From Natronorubrum halophilum (GTDB lineage: Archaea > Halobacteriota > Halobacteria > Halobacteriales > Natrialbaceae), in the NCBI RefSeq assembly GCF_003670115.1, contig NZ_QQTY01000001.1, positions 310,001 through 374,000 on the forward strand: DNA of 64,000 nt, written 5' to 3'. How positions within the stretch are numbered: position 1 is the first letter of the stretch; each line of letters opens with the position of its first letter. Both the position numbers and the translations under genes were made by a program. The notes below the pieces were generated by a model. That model made no database searches, was not told the origin of the DNA, and saw only the letters and a program-made list of their open reading frames with translations. Below are positions 34,333 through 42,209 of this stretch, in pieces.

Positions 34333-35103
34333 GTGAGCGACGGTAGAGCAAGGGAAACTCGAGTGGACTGTCACGTGAAGGTGCTCGACGACGCGGTCGT
34401 CGAGCGAGGCAAGGCCGCGGGGCTCGATGCGATCGTCTACGCACCTCACTTCACTCGACTCCCGGAAATTCAGCGACGGGCGGCCCGCTACTCGAGCGAG
34501 GATCTGCTGGTCTTCCCCGCGCGAGAGGTGTTTACCGGATCGTGGCGCGAGCGAAAGCACGTACTGGCGATCGGTCTCGAGGAGCCGGTGCCGGATTTCA
34601 TCCCGCTCGAGACCGCGATGGCGGAGTTCGAACGACAGGGAGCAGCGGTTCTCGTCCCTCACCCCGAGTTCGCGACGGTGAGCCTCGCCGAAGCGGATCT
34701 CCGAGCGTACGGGGACGTCGTCGACGCCGTCGAAATTTTCAACTCGAAACACCTTCCATCGCACAACCGGCGGGCGAGAGAGCTCGCCGAGACGCTGGGG
34801 TACCCGCCCTTTACGTCGTCGTACGCGCACCTTCCGAGTTCGGTCGGTGTGGCCTACACCGCGTTCGAAACGGCGATCGAAACCGAAGCGGATCTCGTGA
34901 GCGCGCTCGAGGACGGCGTCGCGCGTCGCGTCGTCCACCACAACGGCGGTAGGCGGTGGCGAACGATGGCTCGCGAACTCGTCCATCTCGGGTACGAGAA
35001 CACGTGGGAGAAGGTCGATCGACTCTTCCTGTCCGGGATCGAGCCGACGCACCCACACCACATCGCCTACGACGGCCGGTTCGACGACGTCTCCGTCTAC
35101 TGA
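34333..35103 (+). CDS. PHP-domain-like protein with altered metal site
   Basis: 256 residues from GTG 34333. The overall pattern is that of the PHP phosphoesterase family: a first strand with D-x-H (VDCHVKVLDD), IVYAPHF, LVFPAREVF, a VLVPHPEF His motif, VDAVEIFNSKH, and a His-rich C-terminal tail (HPHHIAYDGRF). The normal first motif is D-x-H-x-H, but here the second His is Lys (DCHVK). One metal ligand is therefore lost and the trinuclear site may be incomplete. Other PHP His positions (PHPEF, NSKH) remain. Activity and substrate are unknown. Confidence 0.72.
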   Translation: MSDGRARETRVDCHVKVLDDAVVERGKAAGLDAIVYAPHFTRLPEIQRRAARYSSEDLLVFPAREVFTGSWRERKHVLAIGLEEPVPDFIPLETAMAEFERQGAAVLVPHPEFATVSLAEADLRAYGDVVDAVEIFNSKHLPSHNRRARELAETLGYPPFTSSYAHLPSSVGVAYTAFETAIETEADLVSALEDGVARRVVHHNGGRRWRTMARELVHLGYENTWEKVDRLFLSGIEPTHPHHIAYDGRFDDVSVY

Positions 35104-35121
35104 CCGACCGCGAGACGTCGG

Positions 35122-35280
35122 CTACTGCGTCTCCTCGAGCGCGTCGGCGATCCGCTCGAGTTGCAAGCCGACGTAACAGAGCGCCTGCGTCTGCATGATC
35201 GCGGGGTCGTTGCTCCACTCGTTGGTGATGTAGGCCGCCTGTTTTCCTGCGCGATCGAGGTACTGGTTATCGCTCGACAT
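35122..35280 (-). CDS. Small conserved-looking protein (52 aa)
   Basis: 52 residues: it starts MSSDNQYLDRAGKQAAYITN and continues with EWSNDPAIMQTQALCYVGLQ, ending LERIADALEETQ. The balanced composition with Trp, Tyr and Cys and a long helix pattern in the second half argue for a genuine gene that is often missed because of its size. It is predicted soluble and mostly helical. No function is recognised. It converges with the PHP-like gene with 18 bp between stops. Confidence 0.6.
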   Translation of the reverse strand: MSSDNQYLDRAGKQAAYITNEWSNDPAIMQTQALCYVGLQLERIADALEETQ

Positions 35281-35505
35281 GGTCTCTGCACGGTTCGCTA
35301 TCGAAATACGAAACGGTTTGGGTCGGTAAGTCGACGCCGTCGGCTTGCGGTCAGTGTACTAATTCGTCGGACCGTCCGCTCGAGACCCGTACGAACAGCG
35401 CTAACCGGCACGGGATTTCGGCTATGGTCAGTCAGATACCGTCCAGAGGCGGCATTCTCACGCCCAACGACTACCACGTTCCGCGGTATCCGTTATCACT
35501 GGACG

Positions 35506-35712
35506 ATGGGTGAAACAGTCAAAGTCATCACACTGACCGGCAACTCGACAGAATCGTGGGAAGACGCCGCACAGAACGCGATCGACGATGCGGACCAGAC
35601 GCTCGAGAACATCACCGGAGTCGAGATCGAATCGCAGACGGCGGAAGTCGACGATGGAACGATCGAACAGTATCGGACGACCCTCGACGTCGCGTTCGTA
35701 CTGAACAGATAA
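35506..35712 (+). CDS. Dodecin-family flavin-binding protein, Trp-less variant
   Basis: 68 residues from ATG 35506, the length of dodecins, which assemble into hollow dodecamers that store or buffer flavins. The fold signature is clear: VKVITLTGNSTESWEDAAQN, a helix, then VEIESQTAEVDDGTIEQYRT and LDVAFVLNR. The Trp that stacks on the isoalloxazine ring (position 36 in Halobacterium dodecin, in NVVWAEVV) is Gly38 here (NITGVEIE). Q55, near the flavin ring in the archaeal protein, appears kept as Gln55 of IEQYRT by alignment. The ligand may therefore differ or binding may be weak. Confidence 0.85.
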   Translation: MGETVKVITLTGNSTESWEDAAQNAIDDADQTLENITGVEIESQTAEVDDGTIEQYRTTLDVAFVLNR

Positions 35713-35747
35713 CCCAGACGACGGTTGCAGAGGACGCAACCGTCCGA

Positions 35748-36158
35748 TTAGCGGTCCTCGATCGGCTCTTCAGCGACCTCGTCGATTTTCGAGAGGGTCG
35801 TTTCGACTCGTTCCCAGTGACTGCCGCGCCAGAAGTGCTGATCACAAGATCGACAGCGCCAGACGTCGGTGCCGGCGGGGTCGGGTGCGTACCCGGGCGT
35901 CGATGCTGACCGGTCGACGCGCTCGAGCGACCCGTTGCATCGCCCGCAGAACGCCGGCTCGTCCGCGAGCGTGAGGTCGAGCCCTGCAGCCGCGAGTTCC
36001 GCCAGTTGCGCCTCGACGTCGCGCGACTCGAGCAAGATCGCGTGTTCCCCACGAGACGCGAGCGCGAGAAGGTTGTCGTCGGATTCGACGCCGCGGTCGC
36101 CGGCGTAGGCGGTGTCGGAGCCGCACATCCGCAGGTACGAGCGGATCCCACCGCACAT
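35748..36158 (-). CDS. Mut7-C RNase-domain protein with disrupted 5' end
   Basis: 136 residues from ATG 36158. The middle (MCGGIRSYLRMCGSDTAYAG) and the C-terminal zinc ribbon (FCGRCNGSL ... WRCRSCDQHFWRGSHWERV) match the Mut7-C family (PF01927), a PIN-like predicted RNase. Family members begin with a strand carrying an acidic residue, typically FLLDVMCG. The corresponding FLDLMCG is encoded immediately upstream in frame (TTC CTC GAT CTC ATG TGC), but no ATG, GTG or TTG opens that frame. An ATG in another frame sits just ahead (MSLSSI, about 36178), so a one-base indel would restore a full protein. Either a truncated start or a frameshift. Confidence 0.7.
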   Translation of the reverse strand: MCGGIRSYLRMCGSDTAYAGDRGVESDDNLLALASRGEHAILLESRDVEAQLAELAAAGLDLTLADEPAFCGRCNGSLERVDRSASTPGYAPDPAGTDVWRCRSCDQHFWRGSHWERVETTLSKIDEVAEEPIEDR

Positions 36159-36207
36159 GAGATCGAGGAAAGTGACATAGCGGGGAAGCGGCGATCGGTG
36201 CGGGCGG

Positions 36208-37959
36208 TCAGTGCAGGAACTCGCGCAGTTCCTCGAGTTCCCACGTGTTGATCACGTCCGTGGGTTCGGCCCAGCCGCGACGGGCCGTGTGGACGCCCCA
36301 GCGCATGTACTCGAGGGTCGACGGCTGGTGTGCGTCGGTGTTGATCGAGATCGGTGCGCCGTTCTCGAGGGCGGCCTGGACGGCGCTGCCCCAGAGGTCG
36401 AGTCGCCGCGGGTTGGCGTTGATCTCCAGGGCCGTCTCGTGTTCGGCGGCGGCCGCTCCGAGCGCGGTGGCGTCGAAGTCCAGCCCGGAGCGTTCGTTGA
36501 GCAGTCGACCACTGGGATGGCCGAGCACGTCGATCGCCGGGTTCTCAACGGCGCGGACGAGCCGCTCGGTGGCCGTCTCCGCGTCCTGATCCAGCGCGCT
36601 GTGGGGCGACGCGACGACGACGTCCAGCGCCTCGAGCACCTCCGCGGAGAGGCCGATTTCTCCGTCGGCGGTAACGTTCGCCTCGATGCCCGCAAAGACC
36701 GCGATATCGCTCGCGGCGGCGACCTCGCGGATGGCCTCGATCTGCTCTATGATTTCGGTGTCCGAAAGGCCCATTCCGCCGACGATACCCGGCCCTTCGG
36801 CGTGGTCGGCGACGCCGTAGTATTCGTAGCCCATCTCCGCCGCGGCCTCGACCATCGCCTCGATGGAGGTGTTGCCGTCGGACCACTCGGTGTGGCTGTG
36901 GAGGTCGCCGCGGACGTCCTCGCGCGTGATCAGGTCCGGGAGGTCGCCGTTCTCGGCGGCGGCGATCTCGCCGCGATCCGTGCGGAGCTCCGGCGGGATC
37001 CACGGGAGGCCGAGCGAACTGTACATGCCCTCCTCGGTTTCGCCCGCGACGCGCTCGCCGACGCGCTGTCCCGAATCCGGATCGTCGACCGCCGACACGT
37101 CGAACGCGCCGTACTCGTTCAGCTTCATGTCGCGGGCGATCGCGTAATTCCGAAGCCGAACGTTGTGGTCCTTGCTTCCCGTGAAATACTGCAACGCGGA
37201 GCCGAACTCCGCGGGAACGACGACTCGCAGATCGACCCGGATCTCGCCGACGCGCACGCTCGCCTTCTCCGGACCGGACTCGATCTCGCTGTCGACCGAG
37301 TCCCAGCCGACGAAGGCCTCGATAACGTCCTCGCCCGCCTCGGTCGCGACGAGGACGTCCACGTCGCCGATCGTCTCGCGCCAGCGTCGAATCGAGCCGG
37401 CGACCTCGCAGCGTTCGACCGCCTCGACTCCCTCGAGGAACTCGAGGACGTCGTCCGCGAGCGGTCGCGCTTCCCCCAGAAGCTGGCGCTGGCCGACCTC
37501 GCGGGCGAACTCGATGTTGTCCCGAATGTTCTCCTCGGTTTTCGGGCCGAAACCGGAGATCTCCTGAATCTCGCCGGCCTCGGCGACCGCCTCGAGGTCG
37601 TCGAGCGTCCGGACGCCGAGTTCCCGGTAGAGCGTCCCCGCGGTCTTCGGGCCGACGCCCTCGATGCGCGTGATGTCGGCGATATTGATGGGGAGTTCCG
37701 CGCGCAGTTCCTCGAGTTCCTCGATTTCGCCGGTGTCGACGTACTCGACGATCTTCGATGAGATGGCGTCGCCGACGCCGTCGATCTCCTCGAGGACCTC
37801 CTCGTCGCCCGCCTCGACCCGATCGGCGATCGGGACGGGGTGGGCGCGGATGTTCTCGGCCGCGCGCCGGTAAGCTCGCGGTTTGTACTCGACGTCGTCG
37901 GCCTCGAGCAAGTCGGCGAACTCCTCGAAGCGGCCGGCGATTTCGGCGTTGGTCGCCAT
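36208..37959 (-). CDS. polX: DNA polymerase X / PHP exonuclease (PolX)
   Basis: 583 residues, full length. Order: 8-kDa-like helical domain with HhH (about 1-90, EIDGVGDAISSKIVEYVDTG), second HhH (about 95-150, RIEGVGPKTAGTLYREL, ISGFGPKTEENIRDNI), nucleotidyltransferase (about 155-310) with catalytic acids in IGDVDVLVAT and VDLRVVVP and a FTGSKDHNVRLRNYA segment, then the PHP domain (about 340-583). PHP ligands are visible in GDLHSHTEWSDG, VADHAEG, ASPHSAL, LGHPSGR and NTDAHQP. It fills short gaps and trims 3' ends in base-excision-type repair. Its start codon overlaps the stop of the upstream gene (TAATG), so the two are coupled. Confidence 0.95.
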   Translation of the reverse strand: MATNAEIAGRFEEFADLLEADDVEYKPRAYRRAAENIRAHPVPIADRVEAGDEEVLEEIDGVGDAISSKIVEYVDTGEIEELEELRAELPINIADITRIEGVGPKTAGTLYRELGVRTLDDLEAVAEAGEIQEISGFGPKTEENIRDNIEFAREVGQRQLLGEARPLADDVLEFLEGVEAVERCEVAGSIRRWRETIGDVDVLVATEAGEDVIEAFVGWDSVDSEIESGPEKASVRVGEIRVDLRVVVPAEFGSALQYFTGSKDHNVRLRNYAIARDMKLNEYGAFDVSAVDDPDSGQRVGERVAGETEEGMYSSLGLPWIPPELRTDRGEIAAAENGDLPDLITREDVRGDLHSHTEWSDGNTSIEAMVEAAAEMGYEYYGVADHAEGPGIVGGMGLSDTEIIEQIEAIREVAAASDIAVFAGIEANVTADGEIGLSAEVLEALDVVVASPHSALDQDAETATERLVRAVENPAIDVLGHPSGRLLNERSGLDFDATALGAAAAEHETALEINANPRRLDLWGSAVQAALENGAPISINTDAHQPSTLEYMRWGVHTARRGWAEPTDVINTWELEELREFLH

Positions 37960-38423
37960 TATCGCCCCCTCCGAGCGCTTCCGCCGTCGTCGCCGAGGGC
38001 TTTCTTCAGGAACGACATCCAGCGCTTTCGATCGGCCGCCTGTTTGGCCTGCTGCTCGCGCTCGAGATCCGTCGGCCCGAGGCTCTCCAGGGCGTTCAGC
38101 GCGCGATCGATCCCAATGATGCTCTGGGCGAGTTCCTCGCCCGTCTCGCGAGAGATGTCGTCCGCCTCGATTCGTTCGAGGCGGTCGTTCCGTTCGCGGC
38201 GCAGGTTCTTCTTCGCTCGCTCGACGCGGTCGCGCTCGCCGGCCGGCACCGTCTCGCGGCGCTTGATCTCGAAGACGAACGTCCGGAGGTCGATCGCCTC
38301 GCCCTGGACGGTGATCGTCTCGGGGATGTCCGCGCCGACGGTCGCGCCATCGCGCTCGACTCGCTCGAGCAGCTGCTTGCGCTCGTATGCTTGCACGTCT
38401 CGATATCCGGGTTGGGAGGGCAA
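37959..38423 (-). CDS. PolX-linked conserved haloarchaeal protein (DUF5788-like)
   Basis: 154 residues, highly charged and mostly helical. An N-terminal AYERKQLLERVERDGATVGA region with possible wing-like strands (IPETITVQGEAIDLRTFVFE) precedes a long coiled-coil-like helix (ERDRVERAKKNLRRERNDRL) and a basic tail (KKALGDDGGSARRGR). From memory it resembles DUF5788. Its stop overlaps the polX start as TAATG, so it is translationally coupled to PolX. A shared role in DNA repair is plausible but is guilt by association only. Confidence 0.75.
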   Translation of the reverse strand: MPSQPGYRDVQAYERKQLLERVERDGATVGADIPETITVQGEAIDLRTFVFEIKRRETVPAGERDRVERAKKNLRRERNDRLERIEADDISRETGEELAQSIIGIDRALNALESLGPTDLEREQQAKQAADRKRWMSFLKKALGDDGGSARRGR

Positions 38424-38479
38424 AAATGTACAGTCCGCACTCGGGGTTCAGTCGGGACGGACGTCTCGAGACCGTTCGA

Positions 38480-38659
38480 TCACGGAGTAGCGAGACAGCG
38501 GGTCCGGTCGTACCGGTGCTCGAGAACGTCGGTAAGATCGAAATACCGCCCAGTATGATCGGTTAGCAACACGAAAGACGCGTCTAGACGGCCGTAATCC
38601 TCCCATTCGACCCGCCATTCAGTCGGAGGAACGAACCCCAAATCCCTTAGCGGTGCCAC
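38480..38659 (-). CDS. Possible small protein (59 aa)
   Basis: From a GTG at 38659 a frame encodes VAPLRDLGFVPPTEWRVEWE, then DYGRLDASFVLLTDHTGRYF, ending RYDRTRCLATP. Unlike shadow frames it is not Arg/Ser-rich and contains several aromatic residues in a beta-strand-like pattern. However, GC at third positions is lower than in neighbours and there is no known relative. It would overlap the promoter of the rhomboid gene head-to-head. Confidence 0.25.
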   Translation of the reverse strand: MAPLRDLGFVPPTEWRVEWEDYGRLDASFVLLTDHTGRYFDLTDVLEHRYDRTRCLATP

Positions 38660-38674
38660 CCCTACCCCCGTACA

Positions 38675-39610
38675 ATGGCCAAGTGCGACGTGTGTGGGAA
38701 AGACGAAAGCATGCCCTACAACTGTCGGCACTGCGGGGGAACATACTGCTCCGACCACCGCCTCCCGGAGAACCACGACTGTACGGGACTGCGAAACTGG
38801 AACGACCCCCAGGGGGTCTTCGACAGCGGCTTCGACGACTCCGTCAACGGCGGCGGAAGTACGTCCAGAGCCTCGAGTCTCACCGACAGGTTACCGTTCA
38901 ATACGGGAGCGGGCGGGCCGCTCGCGTACTTCCGCGGGAACATGACGTACACGTTCCTCGCGCTGATGTGGATCACCTTCCTCGCCCAGTTGGTCGTGAG
39001 CGCGGTACTCGGCCCCGAAACGATGCGGTCGCTGTTCGTCCTGACGCCCCAGAATCCGGAGTACGTCTGGACGTGGGTTACGTCGATCTTCGCTCACGGC
39101 GACTTCATGCACATCGTGTTCAACAGCATCGTGATATTCTTCTTCGGACCGCTCGTCGAGCGCTACATCGGTTCGAACAAGTTCGCGGTTCTGTTCGTCG
39201 TGAGCGGTGCGCTCGCCGGTCTCGGGCAGATCGGCATTCAGATCTTGCAGGGCGGTGTCACGGCAACCACGCCCGGCGTTCTCGGAGCCAGCGGCGCTGC
39301 ACTCGCGATTATGGGCGTGCTGACGATCCTGAACCCGAACCTCACCGTGTACATCTACTTCATCATCCCCGCCCCGATCTGGGCGCTGACCGGGTTCACG
39401 GCGCTCATCAGCGTCTTCTTCATCGGCACCGGTGGCGGCGGGAACATCGCCCACATGGCCCACCTCGTCGGCCTCGTGATCGGCCTCGGCTACGGCGAGT
39501 ACGTCAAACGCACCCAGAACGTCCGCACGACGAGTCAGTTCCAACTCGGCGGCGGCGGTCCCGGCGGACCGGGCGGCCCTGGCGGTCCCGGCGGCCGTCG
39601 TCGGTTCTGA
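38675..39610 (+). CDS. Rhomboid intramembrane protease with AN1-type zinc finger
   Basis: 311 residues. An N-terminal AN1-like zinc finger (C4, C7, C17, C20, C25, H28, H34, C36) is followed by a Ser/Gly linker and six membrane helices of the rhomboid fold (about 88-275). The catalytic dyad is Ser206 in GVLGASGA and His263 in AHMAHLVGL; HGDFMHIVFN (141-150) supplies the oxyanion-side His/Asn. The tail is low-complexity, four GGP/GPGG repeats (about 295-307) ending RRRF. Fusion of AN1 finger and rhomboid is a haloarchaeal type, like Haloferax RhoII. The finger could recognise ubiquitin-like SAMPs or substrates; this is inference. Confidence 0.92.
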   Translation: MAKCDVCGKDESMPYNCRHCGGTYCSDHRLPENHDCTGLRNWNDPQGVFDSGFDDSVNGGGSTSRASSLTDRLPFNTGAGGPLAYFRGNMTYTFLALMWITFLAQLVVSAVLGPETMRSLFVLTPQNPEYVWTWVTSIFAHGDFMHIVFNSIVIFFFGPLVERYIGSNKFAVLFVVSGALAGLGQIGIQILQGGVTATTPGVLGASGAALAIMGVLTILNPNLTVYIYFIIPAPIWALTGFTALISVFFIGTGGGGNIAHMAHLVGLVIGLGYGEYVKRTQNVRTTSQFQLGGGGPGGPGGPGGPGGRRRF

Positions 39611-39673
39611 TTTCCCGCTGAGAGACGAGCGCAACCCCGACACTGATTTTCACCCGTTGCCAATGTCCGTTCG

Positions 39674-40465
39674 ATGACCGCACCCCGCCCCGACCTCGCC
39701 CCCGACGCGTCGCTCTCGCGCGACGACATGGAAGCCCTACAGCGCGAAATCGCCGACGCGGCCGTCTTCGAGGACGACTTCGCGTTCGACCCCGCGACGC
39801 TCGGCGATCCGCTCGCAACGGCGACGAGCGACGCCGATCCGCCCATCGTCGTCGGCGTCGACCAGTCGTTCCTGCGAAACGAGGAGGGAGACTTCGACCG
39901 GGCGCTTTCCGCCGTCGTCGCAATGCAGGGCGGCGAGGTGATCGAGCGCGTCCACGCGGTGACGCCCCTCGAGATCCCCTACATTCCCGGCCTCCTGTCG
40001 TTCCGCGAGGGACGGCCGATACTGGACGCGCTCGAGGCGCTGACGGTCGACCCCGACCTCGTCCTCTTCGACGGCAGCGGGCGGATCCACTTCCGGCAGG
40101 CCGGAATCGCGACCCACATGGGCGTCGTCCGGGACGTCCCGAGTATCGGCGTCGCGAAGAGCCTCCTCTGTGGCGCTCCCGACGGGGAGACCGAGAACCT
40201 GCCCGCCGGATCGCGAGTTCCCATCGAGGCGAACTCGAGGGTCGACGCGCCCGACGGCACCCTGATCGGATACGCTGTCCAGACGCGGCAGTACGACTCG
40301 CCGGATCGCTACATCAACCCGCTGTACGTAAGCCCCGGCCATCGCGTCGGCCCGGAAACCGCGGCCGACGTCGCGCTCGCACTCGCTTCGTCCTACAAAC
40401 TTCCCGACCCCGTCCGACTGGCCGACCAGTACGCCACCGAGGCCAAGCGATCGGTCGCCGAGTAG
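39674..40465 (+). CDS. nfi: Endonuclease V
   Basis: 263 residues. It nicks DNA (or RNA) one base 3' of deoxyinosine and other deaminated bases. Motifs: VVGVDQSF with catalytic Asp63, PYIPGLLSFREGRPILDALE with the conserved wedge Pro-Tyr and Glu, VLFDGSGRIHFRQAG with the second Asp, and IGVAKSLLCG. The wedge segment PYIPG, which senses the inosine, is intact, although family members usually have DGxG-x-x-HPR-x-G where this one has DGSGRIHFRQAG. Relevant in a GC-rich genome exposed to cytosine and adenine deamination. Follows the rhomboid gene with a 63-bp gap. Confidence 0.93.
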   Translation: MTAPRPDLAPDASLSRDDMEALQREIADAAVFEDDFAFDPATLGDPLATATSDADPPIVVGVDQSFLRNEEGDFDRALSAVVAMQGGEVIERVHAVTPLEIPYIPGLLSFREGRPILDALEALTVDPDLVLFDGSGRIHFRQAGIATHMGVVRDVPSIGVAKSLLCGAPDGETENLPAGSRVPIEANSRVDAPDGTLIGYAVQTRQYDSPDRYINPLYVSPGHRVGPETAADVALALASSYKLPDPVRLADQYATEAKRSVAE

Positions 40466-40604
40466 CGCGGTCTGCCGGCGGTTGGAACGGACGGTGCCGA
40501 GGGCGTGTAGCGTCTTCGAGGACCCGTCCACCACCGGAAACGCACCGATCTCGAAACTACGAGACCCGTTGGGCCGGAAAATTACGATTCGCGCGACAAA
40601 CCGT

Positions 40605-40620
40605 CGATACTTAGGTATCG
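40605..40620. promoter_or_regulatory. Inverted repeat in SDR promoter
   Basis: CGATAC-TTAG-GTATCG, perfect 6-bp arms with a 4-bp spacer. Its centre is about 27 bp before the ATG at 40640, where the TATA element should be. It could be an operator, or a TATA-like sequence that happens to be symmetrical. Confidence 0.35.
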
Positions 40621-40639
40621 TCTCTCGAACCAGTCACGT

Positions 40640-41611
40640 ATGGCCACCGCTGAGGACGTCGAGGGAACCGACGACGACGGGTTAGACGGCACCGTCGTCG
40701 AGGATGAACGTGACTCCGAAACCACCGCAAGTGAAGACGATCGGGACACCGAAACCCCCACGAGTGAGGACGACCGCTACACCCGCAAGCAGAGCGTGCT
40801 GATCACCGGCTGCTCGTCGGGAATCGGTCGCGCGACCGCCAACGCCTTCCTGGCGAAAAACTGGCAGGTGTTCGCGACGGCCCGAAACACGGCCGACATC
40901 ACCGACCTCGAGGAGGCGGGCTGTACGGTCCTCGAACTCGACGTGACCGACCCCGAGCAGGTCGCGCGCGTCGTCGAACGGGTCGTCGATATCGGCGGCG
41001 CGATCGACTGCGTCGTCAACAACGCCGGCTACGCCCAGATGGGGCCGATGGAGGACGTCTCGACGGTCGATCTCCACCGGCAGTTCGACGTCAACGTCTA
41101 CGGCCCCCATCGACTCGTTCGCGCCGCGCTGCCCCACATGCGCGCCCAGGGTGCCGGTCGAATCATCAACGTCTCGAGCATCGTCGGTCGGATTTCGTTC
41201 CCCGGGTCGGGAGCGTACGCCGGCTCGAAGCACGCGCTCGAGGCGATGAGCGACTCGCTACGGGCCGAAGTCGAGGAGTTCGACATCGACGTGGTCGTGA
41301 TCGAACCGGGGCCGGTCGAGACGAACTTCACCGACCGCGTCGACGAGGAACTCCCCGAATCCGAGCGCACGCCGGCCTACGAGACGCTGTACGAACTGTA
41401 CGACGAGATGCAACTGATCGGCGGCGGCAGCGGCGGCCCCTTCGCCTCCGAACCCGAAGACGTCGCGCGGGCGATTCTCGAGGCGAGTACGGTTTCCGAA
41501 CCGCCGTCTCGCTACCCGGTCGGGCCGCTGGCGACGTACGGCGTGTACGCTCGCTTCCTGCCGGACAAACTGCGTGACATGGGCTACGGTCTGCTCCGGA
41601 AGGTCGTCTGA
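40640..41611 (+). CDS. SDR oxidoreductase with acidic repeat N-terminus
   Basis: 323 residues. Residues 1-50 are an acidic, Thr/Ser-rich extension containing almost three copies of an 11-residue repeat: EDERDSETTAS, EDDRDTETPTS and EDDRYTRKQS. The short-chain dehydrogenase domain starts at about 51: TGCSSGIG (57-64), NNAG, Ser in NVSSIVG, and Tyr/Lys in SGAYAGSKHALEA. The C-terminus resembles the 17-beta-HSD/retinol dehydrogenase-like branch (SDRs acting on sterol-like or fatty substrates). The extension is likely disordered and is not part of the catalytic fold. A start later in the frame (no suitable ATG until the SDR core) is less likely. Confidence 0.88.
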   Translation: MATAEDVEGTDDDGLDGTVVEDERDSETTASEDDRDTETPTSEDDRYTRKQSVLITGCSSGIGRATANAFLAKNWQVFATARNTADITDLEEAGCTVLELDVTDPEQVARVVERVVDIGGAIDCVVNNAGYAQMGPMEDVSTVDLHRQFDVNVYGPHRLVRAALPHMRAQGAGRIINVSSIVGRISFPGSGAYAGSKHALEAMSDSLRAEVEEFDIDVVVIEPGPVETNFTDRVDEELPESERTPAYETLYELYDEMQLIGGGSGGPFASEPEDVARAILEASTVSEPPSRYPVGPLATYGVYARFLPDKLRDMGYGLLRKVV

Positions 41612-41797
41612 TCGTTCCACGTCACGCTCGAGTGTTCGACGGACGAAATTCGAACGAAAAGCGTTCGGTCAGCGGTGACGAGACGGAAGCCGATCGCGTC
41701 GAACCGCGACCCGCGGTTGCGTGACCGGGCGCGTCGACGGTTGGGATCGTTGCTATGGGATGTCCAACCGACGGCGACGCACCCCGAGCAACACCGG

Positions 41798-42037
41798 TCA
41801 GTCAGCGGGGTTCGTCGCCGTGTTCCGTCCACCGTCGGACTCGGCGAGTGTGTACGCTCCGCCCGTACACTGGCGAAGATAGCCGTCTCGCTGGAGGGAT
41901 CGACAGCGGCGCTCGACGGTCATCGGGTGCGTCTCGAGGGCGGTCGCCAGTTCGACGGCCGTCGCCGAACGGGAACGGTCGAGCGCCTCGAGGATCGCTG
42001 CTGCCCGTCGGTGATCTGGGGAATCGTGGGTTGGCAT
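41798..42037 (-). CDS. Winged helix-turn-helix DNA-binding protein (79 aa)
   Basis: 79 residues made of little more than one winged-helix domain: a helix (DHRRAAAILEALDRSRSATA), turn, recognition helix (LATALETHPMTVERRCRSLQ) and a wing (RDGYLRQCTGGAYTLAES). It resembles single-domain MarR/ArsR-like or phage-type regulators in haloarchaea. No effector domain is present, so it would work as a small repressor or activator. The nearest candidate target is the DASS transporter gene upstream at 42210-44006, on the same strand. Confidence 0.8.
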   Translation of the reverse strand: MPTHDSPDHRRAAAILEALDRSRSATAVELATALETHPMTVERRCRSLQRDGYLRQCTGGAYTLAESDGGRNTATNPAD

Positions 42038-42209
42038 TCCGTCTCACACGAACCATGCTCGAACAGCCGTATCAACCTCGCCGACGGTTCCCAGTTCGTT
42101 AGAATGGGATTTCCATCGGCTATCGTCCGAGCGATTACGGCGGATAATCCCCGCGGCGACTGTGCGATCGGTGTCGCGGTCGCCGACGGGGCGACTCGAG
42201 TCCGAGTCG

